Assembly (NCBI GenBank): GCA_001802375.1
Contig: MGXK01000093.1
Location: 2,051-37,691, forward strand
Direction of reading: 5' to 3'
DNA: 35,641 nucleotides
DNA from: Gammaproteobacteria bacterium RBG_16_51_14
GTDB taxonomy: Bacteria > Pseudomonadota > Gammaproteobacteria > Eutrophobiales > Eutrophobiaceae
In this document: piece after piece, positions 25,175-34,084 of the stretch
How positions within the stretch are numbered: position 1 is the stretch's first letter
How the letters are laid out: each line of letters opens with the position of its first letter
Position numbers and translations under genes: made by a program
The notes under the pieces: generated by a model
What the model saw: the letters and a program-made list of their open reading frames with translations, nothing else
Databases searched by the model: none
Told to the model about the DNA's origin: nothing

Positions 25175-27841
25175 TCAGAATGGAAGCCGTAAATCCGGAT
25201 TTATTGAATGTAATGCATTGCGAAAATCCGCTTGTATCCTGTCTACCGCAATCTGATTATCTGCCTCAAATCGCAGGATCAGATAGGGAGAGGTATTGGA
25301 TGGTCGAATCAGCCCCCAGCCATCGGCATATTCTATCCGCAGGCCATCAATGGTGATGACCTCTGCGCCTGGAAAATGCATTTTTTCCTGCAGTGTTCGC
25401 ATAAACCCGGCATGTTCAGTCTCCACCATGCCCAGCCGTAACTCCGGTGTGGATATGCCGCCGGGAAATTCGGCAAAGGCATCGACAGGTTTGCCATTAT
25501 ATTTAATCAGGATCTCCACCAGACGCGCAGCAGCATACATGGCATCATCAAATCCATACCAGCGTTCCTTGAAAAAGATATGCCCGCTCATTTCGCCGGC
25601 GAGGGGTGCATTCACCTCTTTCATCTTGCTCTTGATCAGGGAATGTCCTGTTTTCCACATCAGGGGTTCACCCCCGGCGGCCTCAATAATCGTCTTGAGA
25701 TGACGGCTGCATTTAACGTCGAAAATGATTTTAGCGCCCGGATTACGCGACAGGACATCACTGGCCATCAGCATGAGCTGGCGATCCGGCCAGATGATAT
25801 TGCCGCCGCCATCAATCACCCCGAGTCGATCACCATCACCATCAAAGGCAAAACCCAGATCGGCCTGCTCCTTCCTGACCCGGTCGATCAATTCAACAAG
25901 ATTCTCGGGCTGACTCGGATCAGGATGATGGTTCGGGAAATTGCCATCCACTTCACAGTACAATTCGACAACGTCATGTCCGAGCGCCCGGAACAGCTGG
26001 GGGGCAAGATTGCCGGCGACACCATTCCCGCAATCGATCACGATCTTAAATGGCTTGCTCAGTGCGACGGGAATATCTTCTGAAATCCGCCGCAGATAGT
26101 CCGCGGCAATATCAACCACCTGCAAATCACCTTCGCCGCTGTTGAAGTCATGATTTTTCACTCGATGGTAAATCAGCTGGATGTTTTCACCGGACAAGGC
26201 CTCACCGCCAAGCATAATCTTGAGTCCATTATATTCAGGGGGATTATGACTGCCGGTGATCATGACTCCACTGCCCGTATCCAGAAAATGGGTGGCAAAA
26301 TAGAGCACCGGGGTCGGTACCATACCGATATTGATGACATCCCTGCCGCTCGCACGTAAACCCTTGATCAGGGCGTCAGCAAGCAGCGGGCTGGTAGTAC
26401 GGCCATCCATACCAACAACGATGCCCTGTTGACCACGGGTGTGGGCTTCGCTACCGATAGCTTGCCCTATGTTATGTACGGCCGCAACGGTCAGTGTCTT
26501 GCCGACGACACCACGAATGTCATAGGTGCGAAAGATACCGGGGTCAATCACATCCTGCCCCGCTTCCACTTGCGTCCGGGCTGACGGTACCGGTGTATTC
26601 CTGTCAGGCTGTCCGATCGGGGCATTTGCCTTGGCGGGGGTTACCATCGGCGTAGCGGCCTTTGCCTTGGCAGTGGCGGCCATCGATGCGGCGGCCTTGG
26701 CCTTGCCGGGCGCTGCCACCGCTGCCGGGGAGGGAGGTTTCTTATTATTCGATGTTGCTGCCACTATCGGGGTTGCGGGCGTTACGCCTGGTTTTACTAT
26801 TTTCGTGACATCGTCGCCTTCCATCCCTTCAGAAAGCGGCTTGATCGATCCTATCTGCCCCATCCGGGGCAAGTGGGGAATCAGCCTTTCCATACCGGGA
26901 TGGGCACCTTCCATGATGGCCTTCACCGCTCCGGCATAAACCACACCGGATACCGGCATGTCCAGCTTGCCGCGCCTCCGTACCAACAGGAAGGCAGTCC
27001 CGCAGACCAGGGCAAACAGGATAAATGCCATGATGGCAGTACCAGACAGGCCTGTCCCCGAACTATCAGCCGCTGCCACGGCAGTCGTTGCCATTGACTC
27101 GGCCCAATAGGAAACACTCCAGCGGCTATCAGTGACCGCAGTGGTCCTGGGCCCTCCCTGCCGATAGGACGGATTCCCTTGTTTGCCAAGTACCAGCGGT
27201 TTTCCTTTCACATGCTGGATTAATTCAACGTATCCCGGGACAGGACCCAGACCCGTCATGGCCTTGTTAAACAGCTCGACAGACAGGCTGAGATGAACCA
27301 GACCAACTAACCCTCCGCCCTTACCCATTACACGGCGGATAAGGACAATATGCTGGCCCGGACTGCCGAACATGTGCACCTCTGCACCCAGGGGCCCGGA
27401 GGTCGTCTCTGCGTTTTTGAGTAAATCCAGCGAGGCATAACCAAGAGGTGGAGAGGTCTCGTTTTCCAGTGCATAGCCCCCCGGCAGCAACAATCGTAAT
27501 TTCAGCACCTGATCAAACCGGGCCTGCATTTTTTCCGCCTGTATGGCCAGTGCGTCCGGCTCACCCTGTTCAAACAGGGCGATCACTTCTTCATCGCGGA
27601 CCAGGGCATCCAGATTGTCCGAGATGCCTTTGAAAGGCGCCTGTATTTTGCCGGCAATATCCCTTGCCTCAGCATCCAATGCGGCCTGCACCTGTTGCCG
27701 CGAACTCTCGGCCTGTTGTTTGTAAAAATAGGTGCCGCCGCCAATCACCAGCAATGCGGCGATCAGAACGGCAGAAATGATGGCCGCATTTCGTAACGTT
27801 CTTCGTTTAAACCGCCGCTGGATTACTGGCCCATCAATCAT
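25175..27841 (-). CDS. algC: Phosphomannomutase/phosphoglucomutase, long membrane-anchored form
   Basis: The C-terminal part (about 430-888) is a full alpha-D-phosphohexomutase making mannose-1-P or glucose-1-P for surface polysaccharides. It has [13 protein letters not shown], catalytic S531 in [12 protein letters not shown], the metal loop FDGDGDRLG, the sugar loop GEMSGHIFF and the phosphate loop [14 protein letters not shown]. Before it lie a transmembrane helix (19-40), a sensor-like domain of about 220 residues, a second helix (267-288), and an Ala/Pro/Lys-rich linker (about 350-425). Pseudomonas has a similar extended AlgC. The ATG at 27841 overlaps the dut stop by eight bases. A longer frame to 27931 would overlap dut far more and is rejected. 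Confidence 0.93.
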   Translation of the reverse strand: MIDGPVIQRRFKRRTLRNAAIISAVLIAALLVIGGGTYFYKQQAESSRQQVQAALDAEARDIAGKIQAPFKGISDNLDALVRDEEVIALFEQGEPDALAIQAEKMQARFDQVLKLRLLLPGGYALENETSPPLGYASLDLLKNAETTSGPLGAEVHMFGSPGQHIVLIRRVMGKGGGLVGLVHLSLSVELFNKAMTGLGPVPGYVELIQHVKGKPLVLGKQGNPSYRQGGPRTTAVTDSRWSVSYWAESMATTAVAAADSSGTGLSGTAIMAFILFALVCGTAFLLVRRRGKLDMPVSGVVYAGAVKAIMEGAHPGMERLIPHLPRMGQIGSIKPLSEGMEGDDVTKIVKPGVTPATPIVAATSNNKKPPSPAAVAAPGKAKAAASMAATAKAKAATPMVTPAKANAPIGQPDRNTPVPSARTQVEAGQDVIDPGIFRTYDIRGVVGKTLTVAAVHNIGQAIGSEAHTRGQQGIVVGMDGRTTSPLLADALIKGLRASGRDVINIGMVPTPVLYFATHFLDTGSGVMITGSHNPPEYNGLKIMLGGEALSGENIQLIYHRVKNHDFNSGEGDLQVVDIAADYLRRISEDIPVALSKPFKIVIDCGNGVAGNLAPQLFRALGHDVVELYCEVDGNFPNHHPDPSQPENLVELIDRVRKEQADLGFAFDGDGDRLGVIDGGGNIIWPDRQLMLMASDVLSRNPGAKIIFDVKCSRHLKTIIEAAGGEPLMWKTGHSLIKSKMKEVNAPLAGEMSGHIFFKERWYGFDDAMYAAARLVEILIKYNGKPVDAFAEFPGGISTPELRLGMVETEHAGFMRTLQEKMHFPGAEVITIDGLRIEYADGWGLIRPSNTSPYLILRFEADNQIAVDRIQADFRNALHSINPDLRLPF

Positions 27842-28316
27842 TCTGATTTCCTGTATGCAGCATTTGCAAACCGGTATGTCCGAAACCGCCGTCCCCGCGC
27901 TGGCTTTCATCAAATGACTCAACGATATCAAACATCGCCTGTACCACCGGTACGAACACCATTTGTGCGATCCGATCGCCAGGCTTGATAGTAAATGGCT
28001 GCTTGCCCCGGTTCCAGCAGGAAATGAAAACCTGGCCCTGATAGTCGGAATCGATCAGGCCAACGAGATTACCCAGCACAATACCGTTTTTATGGCCGAG
28101 ACCGGAGCGGGGCAGAAGCAGCGCCGCCAGGCCCGTATCCGCAATATGCATGGCAAACCCGCCTGGTATGAGTACCGAATCACCCGGATGGATCTCCATG
28201 GGTTCGTCCAGACAGGCATGGATATCCATGCCTGCGGACCCCTGGGTAACATAGTCGGGCATGGGTATACTCTTGCCCAGGCGTTGATCAAGGACTTTAA
28301 TCTGAATGTTTTTCAT
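27834..28316 (-). CDS. dut: Deoxyuridine 5'-triphosphate nucleotidohydrolase
   Basis: The trimeric dUTPase hydrolyses dUTP to dUMP, keeping uracil out of DNA and feeding thymidylate synthesis. All five motifs are visible: [51 protein letters not shown], and the C-terminal [10 protein letters not shown]. From the ATG at 28316 the protein has 160 residues. A TTG five codons upstream is less likely. The start lies inside the end of coaBC (20-base overlap), and the stop overlaps algC, so the three genes are coupled. Confidence 0.97.
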   Translation of the reverse strand: MKNIQIKVLDQRLGKSIPMPDYVTQGSAGMDIHACLDEPMEIHPGDSVLIPGGFAMHIADTGLAALLLPRSGLGHKNGIVLGNLVGLIDSDYQGQVFISCWNRGKQPFTIKPGDRIAQMVFVPVVQAMFDIVESFDESQRGDGGFGHTGLQMLHTGNQND

Positions 28317-29502
28317 GAAATTGTTCAGCAATTTTATGTATCAGTTGTCTGGCCAGCTTGTCTTTCGGGGCCTGCCCCAGCGACAGGTGATTTTCCCCCC
28401 AGTACAGATCCAGGGCATTATTTTCCTGGTCAAACCCCATATCTTCGCCAACGAGGTTGGCTGCGATCATATCCAGTCCTTTTGCCTTTAATTTAGCCCG
28501 GGCATGTTCCTCCAGATTATCCGTTTCTGCTGCAAAACCGACCGTAAACGGCGGATCCGGCAGGCCGGCCACTTCTGCCAATATATCGGTTGTCTTTTCC
28601 AGTGTCAGTGCAATGGACGTATCCGTCTTTTTCAGTTTTTGTGGTGCCACCGTAATACAACGGTAATCAGCAACCGCCGCCGCCGCAACAAAGATATCCG
28701 TTGTCGTGATCGCTGCCATGACGGCACCGTGCATCTGTGCCGCACTGGTAACCTGAAGACATTGCACCCGGTCAGGCGGTGATTGTAACGCCGGGCCGGA
28801 AATCAGGGTTACCTCGGCCCCTGCCTCCACCGCAGCACGCGCTATGGCATAACCCATACGCCCGGAACTGCGATTGCTGATGTAGCGTACCGGATCGATG
28901 GCTTCCCGGGTAGGACCCGCCGTGACGAGCACCCGTATCCCCGCCAGTGCCCCGGTCTGGAAGATATTACTCACCCCCTCCACCAATTCAGTCGGTTCCA
29001 GCATGCGCCCCGGTCCGGCCTCACCACACGCTTGTTGCCCTTCTGCCGGACCCAGCAACCCGATCCTGCGTTTTCGCAATAACGCAATATTGTCCCGGGT
29101 GGCGGGATTGAGCCACATCTGATGGTTCATCGCCGGCGCAATCAAAAGCGGGACATCGGCAGCCAGACAGAGTGCGCTGAGCAGGTCATCGGCCATTCCA
29201 CAAGCAAGGCGGGCAATGAAATTAGCACTGGCCGGCGCAACGATAATAACATCACACCAGCGCGCCAGTTCGATATGACCCATTGCAGTTTCACTTTGCA
29301 GATCAAGAAACCCGGTATGTACCGGGTTACCCGACAGGGCCTGCATGGTCAGCGGGGTAATGAATTCACAGGCGTTTTTCGTCATAACGACCCGGACTTC
29401 AGCCCCTTGCTCACGCAGCCGGCGCACCAGATCAGCGCTTTTGTAGGCGGCGATGCCTCCGGTTATCCCAAGCAGTATCCGTTTCTGAAGCAGATTGTTC
29501 AT
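28297..29502 (-). CDS. coaBC: Phosphopantothenoylcysteine synthetase/decarboxylase
   Basis: This bifunctional enzyme makes 4'-phosphopantetheine for coenzyme A. The N-terminal FMN-dependent decarboxylase (CoaC) shows [29 protein letters not shown] and [13 protein letters not shown] with the catalytic cysteine. The C-terminal CTP-dependent synthetase (CoaB) shows [20 protein letters not shown] and [10 protein letters not shown]. At 401 residues it is of normal length. It heads the coaBC-dut-algC-argB-slmA chain and diverges from radC with a 93-base gap. No Shine-Dalgarno site precedes the ATG. Confidence 0.97.
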   Translation of the reverse strand: MNNLLQKRILLGITGGIAAYKSADLVRRLREQGAEVRVVMTKNACEFITPLTMQALSGNPVHTGFLDLQSETAMGHIELARWCDVIIVAPASANFIARLACGMADDLLSALCLAADVPLLIAPAMNHQMWLNPATRDNIALLRKRRIGLLGPAEGQQACGEAGPGRMLEPTELVEGVSNIFQTGALAGIRVLVTAGPTREAIDPVRYISNRSSGRMGYAIARAAVEAGAEVTLISGPALQSPPDRVQCLQVTSAAQMHGAVMAAITTTDIFVAAAAVADYRCITVAPQKLKKTDTSIALTLEKTTDILAEVAGLPDPPFTVGFAAETDNLEEHARAKLKAKGLDMIAANLVGEDMGFDQENNALDLYWGENHLSLGQAPKDKLARQLIHKIAEQFHEKHSD

Positions 29503-29595
29503 GGTGGTGTAATTTTACATTATTATTCAGGATTGCGATGCTGGTATCCTGTATCGGATCATCATTCATCATTTCACAGTAACAAGGAGGTTGCC

Positions 29596-30270
29596 ATGGC
29601 TATCACCAGCTGGCCCAGTAATGAACGTCCACGCGAAAAGCTGATCACCAGGGGTGCGCAGGCCCTGTCCGACGCTGAATTGCTTGCCATTTTCCTGCGC
29701 ACGGGGACCAGCGGCAAAACCGCCGTCGACCTGGCCAGACAGGTCCTGGTTCAATTCCAGGATTTGCGCAACCTGGTCAATGCCGGGCAGCAGGACTTTT
29801 GCCGTATCAAGGGACTCGGTATGGCCAAATTCGTCCAGATCCAGGCAGCGATTGAATTAGGCAGACGTGTCCTTGAAACAACACTGCACCGCGGCGATGT
29901 ACTGAGCAACCCGGTCCAGACCCGGGATTATCTCACCGCCAGATTACGTGCCCATGCCCATGAGGTATTCGCCTGTCTGTTTCTGGACAACCGGCACCGG
30001 GTCATCAGTTTCGACGAGATGTTTAACGGGACGATCGATGGCGCCCATGTCTATCCACGCGAAGTCGTAAAGCGGGCACTGGCCCATAACGCGGCAGCGG
30101 TTATTTTCGCCCATAACCATCCGTCCGGAGTAGCGGAGCCGAGCCGTGCGGACCAGGCCCTGACCCGGCGCCTGCAGGACGCCCTGGCCCTGGTTGAAAT
30201 ACGGGTTCTTGACCATATTATCATCGGCGAGGGGGAGACAGTCTCGTTTGCGGAGACCGGTTTGCTGTAA
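29596..30270 (+). CDS. radC: RadC/JAB-domain protein
   Basis: RadC proteins were once thought to act in DNA repair, but their role is unsettled. The N-terminal helix-hairpin-helix region includes [15 protein letters not shown] and [17 protein letters not shown]. The C-terminal JAB/MPN+ domain keeps the metal motif FAHNHPSG and the downstream DHIIIGEG. The ATG at 29596 has AAGGAGG six bases upstream and gives 224 residues, the family length. A longer open frame back to 29122 runs antisense through coaBC and is not used. It diverges from coaBC and precedes rpmB, as in E. coli. Confidence 0.96.
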   Translation: MAITSWPSNERPREKLITRGAQALSDAELLAIFLRTGTSGKTAVDLARQVLVQFQDLRNLVNAGQQDFCRIKGLGMAKFVQIQAAIELGRRVLETTLHRGDVLSNPVQTRDYLTARLRAHAHEVFACLFLDNRHRVISFDEMFNGTIDGAHVYPREVVKRALAHNAAAVIFAHNHPSGVAEPSRADQALTRRLQDALALVEIRVLDHIIIGEGETVSFAETGLL

Positions 30271-30286
30271 GATCCGGCGCCCGTAC

Positions 30287-30315
30287 TTGGATCAGGCCTT
30301 TATTCCATGTACAAT
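30287..30315 (+). promoter_or_regulatory. Sigma-70 type promoter for rpmB-rpmG
   Basis: TTGGAT (30287-30292) and TACAAT (30310-30315) are separated by exactly 17 bases, and the -10 ends 38 bases before the rpmB ATG. This is the clearest promoter in the window and would drive the two ribosomal protein genes independently of radC. Confidence 0.65.
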
Positions 30316-30353
30316 CCGCACTCTTTTTTCCAACCATTGCTGGAACAGTCACC

Positions 30354-30590
30354 ATGTCACGAATCTGTCAGGTAACCGGTAAACGCCCCATGGCGGGGAA
30401 CAATGTGTCCCATGCCAACAACAAAACACGGCGCCGTTTCCTGCCCAACCTGCAAACCCGCCGGTTCTGGGTCGAAAGTGAAAAACGCTGGGTGAAACTG
30501 CGCCTGAGCATGAGCGGACTGCGCCTTATCGACAAGAAAGGTATTGACGAAGTCCTGAAAGAGATCCGTGCCCGAGGCGGAAAGGTTTAA
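30354..30590 (+). CDS. rpmB: 50S ribosomal protein L28
   Basis: L28 is a small component of the large ribosomal subunit. The 78-residue sequence begins [20 protein letters not shown] and continues [17 protein letters not shown], the standard bacterial L28 pattern, ending in a basic ARGGKV. It forms the conserved rpmB-rpmG pair with the following gene, 14 bases apart. Confidence 0.98.
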   Translation: MSRICQVTGKRPMAGNNVSHANNKTRRRFLPNLQTRRFWVESEKRWVKLRLSMSGLRLIDKKGIDEVLKEIRARGGKV

Positions 30591-30604
30591 GGAGGTAGTC
30601 CTGT

Positions 30605-30760
30605 ATGCGCGATAAAATCAAGCTTGTTTCATCCGCCGGTACCGGCCATTACTACACAACGGACAAGAACAAGCGCACCAAGCCGGACAAGCTGGAGATG
30701 AAAAAATATGATCCGGTTGTACGGAAACACGTAATCTACAAGGAGTCCAAGATTAAATAA
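30605..30760 (+). CDS. rpmG: 50S ribosomal protein L33
   Basis: L33 has only 51 residues here, beginning [20 protein letters not shown] and continuing with [17 protein letters not shown]. No CxxC pairs are present, so this is the zinc-free (C-minus) form. AAGGAGGT lies eight bases before the ATG. It directly follows rpmB and is followed by a stem-loop. Confidence 0.97.
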   Translation: MRDKIKLVSSAGTGHYYTTDKNKRTKPDKLEMKKYDPVVRKHVIYKESKIK

Positions 30761-30762
30761 GA

Positions 30763-30779
30763 TTCCCCCGGCAGGGGAA
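30763..30779. terminator. Stem-loop between converging rpmG and desaturase genes
   Basis: TTCCCC and GGGGAA pair around a five-base loop three bases after the rpmG stop. The plus strand has no T-run. On the minus strand the hairpin is followed by a T-rich stretch (TCTTATTT), so it may work better as the end of the desaturase transcript. It is probably a shared, bidirectional terminator for the two converging genes. Confidence 0.5.
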
Positions 30780-30807
30780 ACAGGTCGTACCGGTTCCACC
30801 CTGGTTA

Positions 30808-31995
30808 TCACCCAGGCAGCAATGTATATCCCCGCAGTGTTTTTGCAAAATCCTGTAAGGCAACAATCCCGCTTTCTTCTGCCTGTCGGCACCATTCCTG
30901 CAGGTATGGTATCAGGCTATCCCGGGGAGCGGTCTTTTCCTGCCATAGTGACTGCAGACGTTGTTTGAATTCATAGACGACCTGCAGGGGTTCACTTTGC
31001 CCCAGTAAAACTTCAAGGCGTTGCCGTGAGGTGGTATCCATCAGGATATCCGCCCTGATGATAAAACGCTTCCCCTGCCTGAACAGCCTTTTCTTCGCCG
31101 CATCCGCTTTGGCCTTTTCTTCCTGGTAAACCCGGGTAACCACATCCCTTGCATAATGCGCCATGATTTGAAGACGGTTGCTCATCACGGCCCTGACCGT
31201 ATCCACATCGATCCCCGTCTTGTTATGGTTAATTACCGGTTTCTTGGCCATCTTTTTTACCTTCGCCTGACCAAGGAATTCCAGCAGCCGGATATAGAAC
31301 CAGCCAAGATCGAATTCCCACCACTTGCTGGAAAACCTGGCTGAATTGGTAAAGGCATGATGATTATTGTGCATCTCCTCACCGCCAATGAGGATCCCCC
31401 AGGGCACGATATTGGTTGAGGCGTCCCGGGATTCATAATTTCGATAGCCCCGCCAGTGTCCGATGCCGTTAATAACGCCGGCTGCAAAAAACGGGATCCA
31501 GAACATCTGCACCGCCCAGACAGTGATGCCGATAAAACCGAACAACAGGAAATTTGTCAGCAGCATCAGACCAATCCCCAGGGCCGGGAAACGGGAATAC
31601 AGCAGATTTTCCAGTCTGTCATCCGGTGTTTTATGACCATAATCGCGGATCGTATCGGGGTTGGCTGCTTCCTTCTGGTATAATTCCGCCCCCTGCAGCA
31701 AGACCTTACGGATGCCCATTACCTGCGGGCTGTGGGGATCATCCGCTGTCTCCACCCTGGCATGATGCTTGCGGTGAACAGCCACCCATTCCCTGGTGAT
31801 CATGCCCGTCGTCAGCCAGAGCCAGAACCGGAAAAAATGGCTGCCGGCCGGACGCAGTATCAATGCCCGGTGCGCCTGATAGCGATGCAAGAAGATGGTG
31901 ACGGAGGCAATCGTGATATGGGTCAGAACCAATGTGTAGACCACATACCCCCACCAGGGTGGTGAGAAAAAGCCATTCAATATCGTGATATCCAA
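30808..31995 (-). CDS. Membrane fatty acyl desaturase
   Basis: This integral-membrane di-iron enzyme introduces a double bond into acyl chains, most likely delta-9 on acyl-CoA or lipid. Its three histidine boxes are HRYQAHR (37-43), HRKHH (74-78) and HNNHH (about 214-218). At least two pairs of hydrophobic segments lie around them. About 140 residues after the catalytic core form a basic, helical C-terminal extension common in proteobacterial members. The frame opens with TTG at 31995 and has no ATG nearby. A second TTG at 31980 is possible. A TATAAA sequence lies directly upstream of the TTG. It converges on rpmG. Confidence 0.92.
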   Translation of the reverse strand: MDITILNGFFSPPWWGYVVYTLVLTHITIASVTIFLHRYQAHRALILRPAGSHFFRFWLWLTTGMITREWVAVHRKHHARVETADDPHSPQVMGIRKVLLQGAELYQKEAANPDTIRDYGHKTPDDRLENLLYSRFPALGIGLMLLTNFLLFGFIGITVWAVQMFWIPFFAAGVINGIGHWRGYRNYESRDASTNIVPWGILIGGEEMHNNHHAFTNSARFSSKWWEFDLGWFYIRLLEFLGQAKVKKMAKKPVINHNKTGIDVDTVRAVMSNRLQIMAHYARDVVTRVYQEEKAKADAAKKRLFRQGKRFIIRADILMDTTSRQRLEVLLGQSEPLQVVYEFKQRLQSLWQEKTAPRDSLIPYLQEWCRQAEESGIVALQDFAKTLRGYTLLPG

Positions 31996-32354
31996 TTATT
32001 TTATACCGTGAACGCTGTGTCAGACCTGCCCTGTTCCAATCGTAGTATCCGCTGCAATTGCAGGCCACAGTGGCTGGTACGATGCTTCATTGCCAGTCAA
32101 AACAGGGTCATTCCTGACGCTACGTGCCACCCACCCCGGGGCAACCCGGAACATTGAAATAGTATCCATGATTATGGATGGTACCACCCGCATTTGTCCA
32201 ATAGGGAGAATATCTCGTTTACACACGGACACGTGGCTTGTCGATGCCAACAACCCTGCCATCACAGCAGGATGCCCTCTGTCCCGATTCCTGGCAGCAC
32301 CGATCCTTTGCAGATGCTTGCAAGTTGCAACCGGATCAGAATAATAGCTGACCC
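31996..32354. other. 359-base divergent intergenic region, desaturase / ABC exporter
   Basis: No gene is supported. Reading frames of 81-84 codons on both strands have no recognisable features. The region must hold promoters for both divergent units. Visible structure includes the palindrome CTGCAATTGCAG at 32052-32063, a hairpin ATCCAT/ATGGAT at 32164-32179, and CCTGC/GCAGG at 32255-32271. TATAAA on the minus strand (32000-32005) is a -10-like element touching the desaturase start. Confidence 0.6.
32052..32063. promoter_or_regulatory. Perfect 12-base palindrome upstream of the desaturase
   Basis: CTGCAATTGCAG lies about 57 bases upstream of the desaturase TTG. Desaturase genes are often under TetR-type repressors that bind palindromes, so this is a candidate operator. 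No regulator gene is adjacent. Confidence 0.35.
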
Positions 32355-33323
32355 ATGCCGAGGGAATCCTTAATCGAGGTAGAACAGGTCAGCCGCTATT
32401 ATGGTGCGCACCTTGCCGCCAGCAATATAAGCTTTACGGTCCATCGTGGCGATATCCTTGGTTTCCTCGGTCCGAACGGGGCAGGAAAAACAACCACCAT
32501 GGAGATTATCAGCGGAGTGCTCGCCCCCAGCAGCGGTAATGTCCGCATCGCCGGCCATGATATGGCTGCTGCGGCACAACAGGCAAAACAGCATATTGGC
32601 TTCCTGCCGGAACAACCGCCCCTGTATCCGGATTTATGCGTCGATGAATATCTGTTGTACTGCGCCCGGTTACGCCGCCTGAAAAAATCTGCTCTGGCCG
32701 TTGCAGTTGCTGAATGCAAGGCCCGTTGCGGACTGGAAGAGGTGGGCTCGCGATTGATCGGAAATCTTTCCCGGGGCTATCAGCAACGCACCGGCATCGC
32801 CCAGGCAATCATTCATAATCCGTCTGTCATCATCCTTGACGAGCCGACCTCCGGTCTGGACCCGATCCAGATACGGGAGATCCGCGCCTTGATACAGGAA
32901 CTCGGACAGGGACACAGCGTGATCCTGTCAACCCACATCCTGCCCGAGGTGCAAGGCATTTGTAACCGGGTTTTGATCATCCATGAAGGCAGGCTCGTGC
33001 TCGATCAGGGACTGGACCTGCTGCATAAAGGCGCTGATCAGACACTGCGCATCAGGATAGGCCTGCACACCCCCCCGGACATGGCCGAATTACTGGCACT
33101 GGACGGAATCGAGAGTGTTGAGTTGATGGATGATCACCGGTTCATGCTTGCCTGCAATACGCAGGCAGATGCGACAGCAATGATTGTTCATGCTGCGGTA
33201 TCCCGCGGCTGGGGCCTGTACGAGCTGGTACCTGAAAGCGATTCCCTGGAGGCCACCTTTATGCGCCTGACGCAGGGTGATTTTCCGGTGCAGGGATCAG
33301 CTCGGGAGGATATCTCATCTTGA
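32355..33323 (+). CDS. ABC transporter ATP-binding protein, GldA-type
   Basis: This is the ATPase of an ABC-2 type exporter. It has Walker A LGPNGAGKTTTME, the Q-loop region LPEQPPLYPDL, the signature NLSRGYQQRTGIAQAI, Walker B VIILDEPTSGLDP, and the switch histidine in STHILPE. The C-terminal 80 residues form the accessory domain common in this subfamily (LRIRIG..., SLEATFMRLT). The 322-residue length is typical. It is the first gene of an ATPase-permease-GldG-DUF4340 set and overlaps the permease (TTGA). In Bacteroidetes the relatives serve gliding. In gammaproteobacteria the cargo is unknown. Confidence 0.92.
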   Translation: MPRESLIEVEQVSRYYGAHLAASNISFTVHRGDILGFLGPNGAGKTTTMEIISGVLAPSSGNVRIAGHDMAAAAQQAKQHIGFLPEQPPLYPDLCVDEYLLYCARLRRLKKSALAVAVAECKARCGLEEVGSRLIGNLSRGYQQRTGIAQAIIHNPSVIILDEPTSGLDPIQIREIRALIQELGQGHSVILSTHILPEVQGICNRVLIIHEGRLVLDQGLDLLHKGADQTLRIRIGLHTPPDMAELLALDGIESVELMDDHRFMLACNTQADATAMIVHAAVSRGWGLYELVPESDSLEATFMRLTQGDFPVQGSAREDISS

Positions 33324-34063
33324 GCGTCATACTGCACATCTCCGGCAACGAATTACGGCGGTTGTTCAAATCACCCCTGGCCTGGATCATCCTGGCCATC
33401 GTGCAATTTCTGGCCGCCATTTTTTTCTATCTGCTGCTTGCGCAATTCATGAACCCGGCCGGCAGCGGGCAGGGCCTGACCGCAACGGTGGTTGCCGGGA
33501 CCTTGCAAATCGCCGGCATTATCCTGTTGCTGGTTTCCCCTTTGCTTACCATGCGGCTGTTCAGCGAAGAACATCGTCACGGTACGATCAAACTGTTGAT
33601 GTCATCGCCGGTTTCCAGCAGCGAGCTGGTAATAGGCAAGTATATTGGCATTACCGTTTTTTATCTGTGCATGCTGGGCATGATTACGCTTATGCCCCTG
33701 TCATTGCTGCCCGGCACAGAGCTGGATCTGGGCCAGCTGGGCTCAGGCCTGCTGGGCCTGTTCCTGCTGATGTCTGCCTTTGCCGCTATCGGGCTGTTTA
33801 TCTCAACATTAACCGATCAGGCGGGGGTGGCCGCGGTCAGTACCTTTGCTGTGTTGTTTGTATTATGGATAATCAATGTGGCCGGTAACAGCGCCTCCGA
33901 GCGTATGGCGCAGGTGTTTTCCTGGCTGTCCCTGCTGCGCCACTATGACAATCTCCTGAACGGCATGTTTAACTCCGTCGATGTAATTTACTACCTGCTG
34001 ATTACTGCCGGTTTCATCATCCTGAGTATCTGGCGTCTGGATGCGAGACGCAGGCATGGTTGA
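33320..34063 (+). CDS. ABC-2 type permease, GldF-like
   Basis: This is a membrane permease of 247 residues with about six hydrophobic segments, for example WIILAIVQFLAAIFFYLLLAQF, IAGIILLLVSPLLTMRLFSEE, LLGLFLLMSAFAAIGLFI and VSTFAVLFVLWIINVAG. The motif PLLTMRLFSEEHRHGTIKLL followed by SPVSSSELVIGKY is characteristic of ABC-2 permeases. The frame starts with TTG at 33320, overlapping the ATPase stop as TTGA, which implies coupled translation. It forms the channel for the adjacent ATPase. Confidence 0.9.
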   Translation: MSVILHISGNELRRLFKSPLAWIILAIVQFLAAIFFYLLLAQFMNPAGSGQGLTATVVAGTLQIAGIILLLVSPLLTMRLFSEEHRHGTIKLLMSSPVSSSELVIGKYIGITVFYLCMLGMITLMPLSLLPGTELDLGQLGSGLLGLFLLMSAFAAIGLFISTLTDQAGVAAVSTFAVLFVLWIINVAGNSASERMAQVFSWLSLLRHYDNLLNGMFNSVDVIYYLLITAGFIILSIWRLDARRRHG

Positions 34064-34084
34064 GTGTATTTACACAAACACGAT

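Noticed and set aside
29122-29595. In-frame extension of radC by 158 codons
   Set aside because: It runs antisense through coaBC. A perfect Shine-Dalgarno site and the normal family N-terminus place the start at 29596.
32020-32344. Overlapping 81- and 84-codon frames on both strands between desaturase and ABC genes
   Set aside because: Neither has recognisable features, and opposite-strand overlap makes both unlikely. The region is better explained as divergent promoters.
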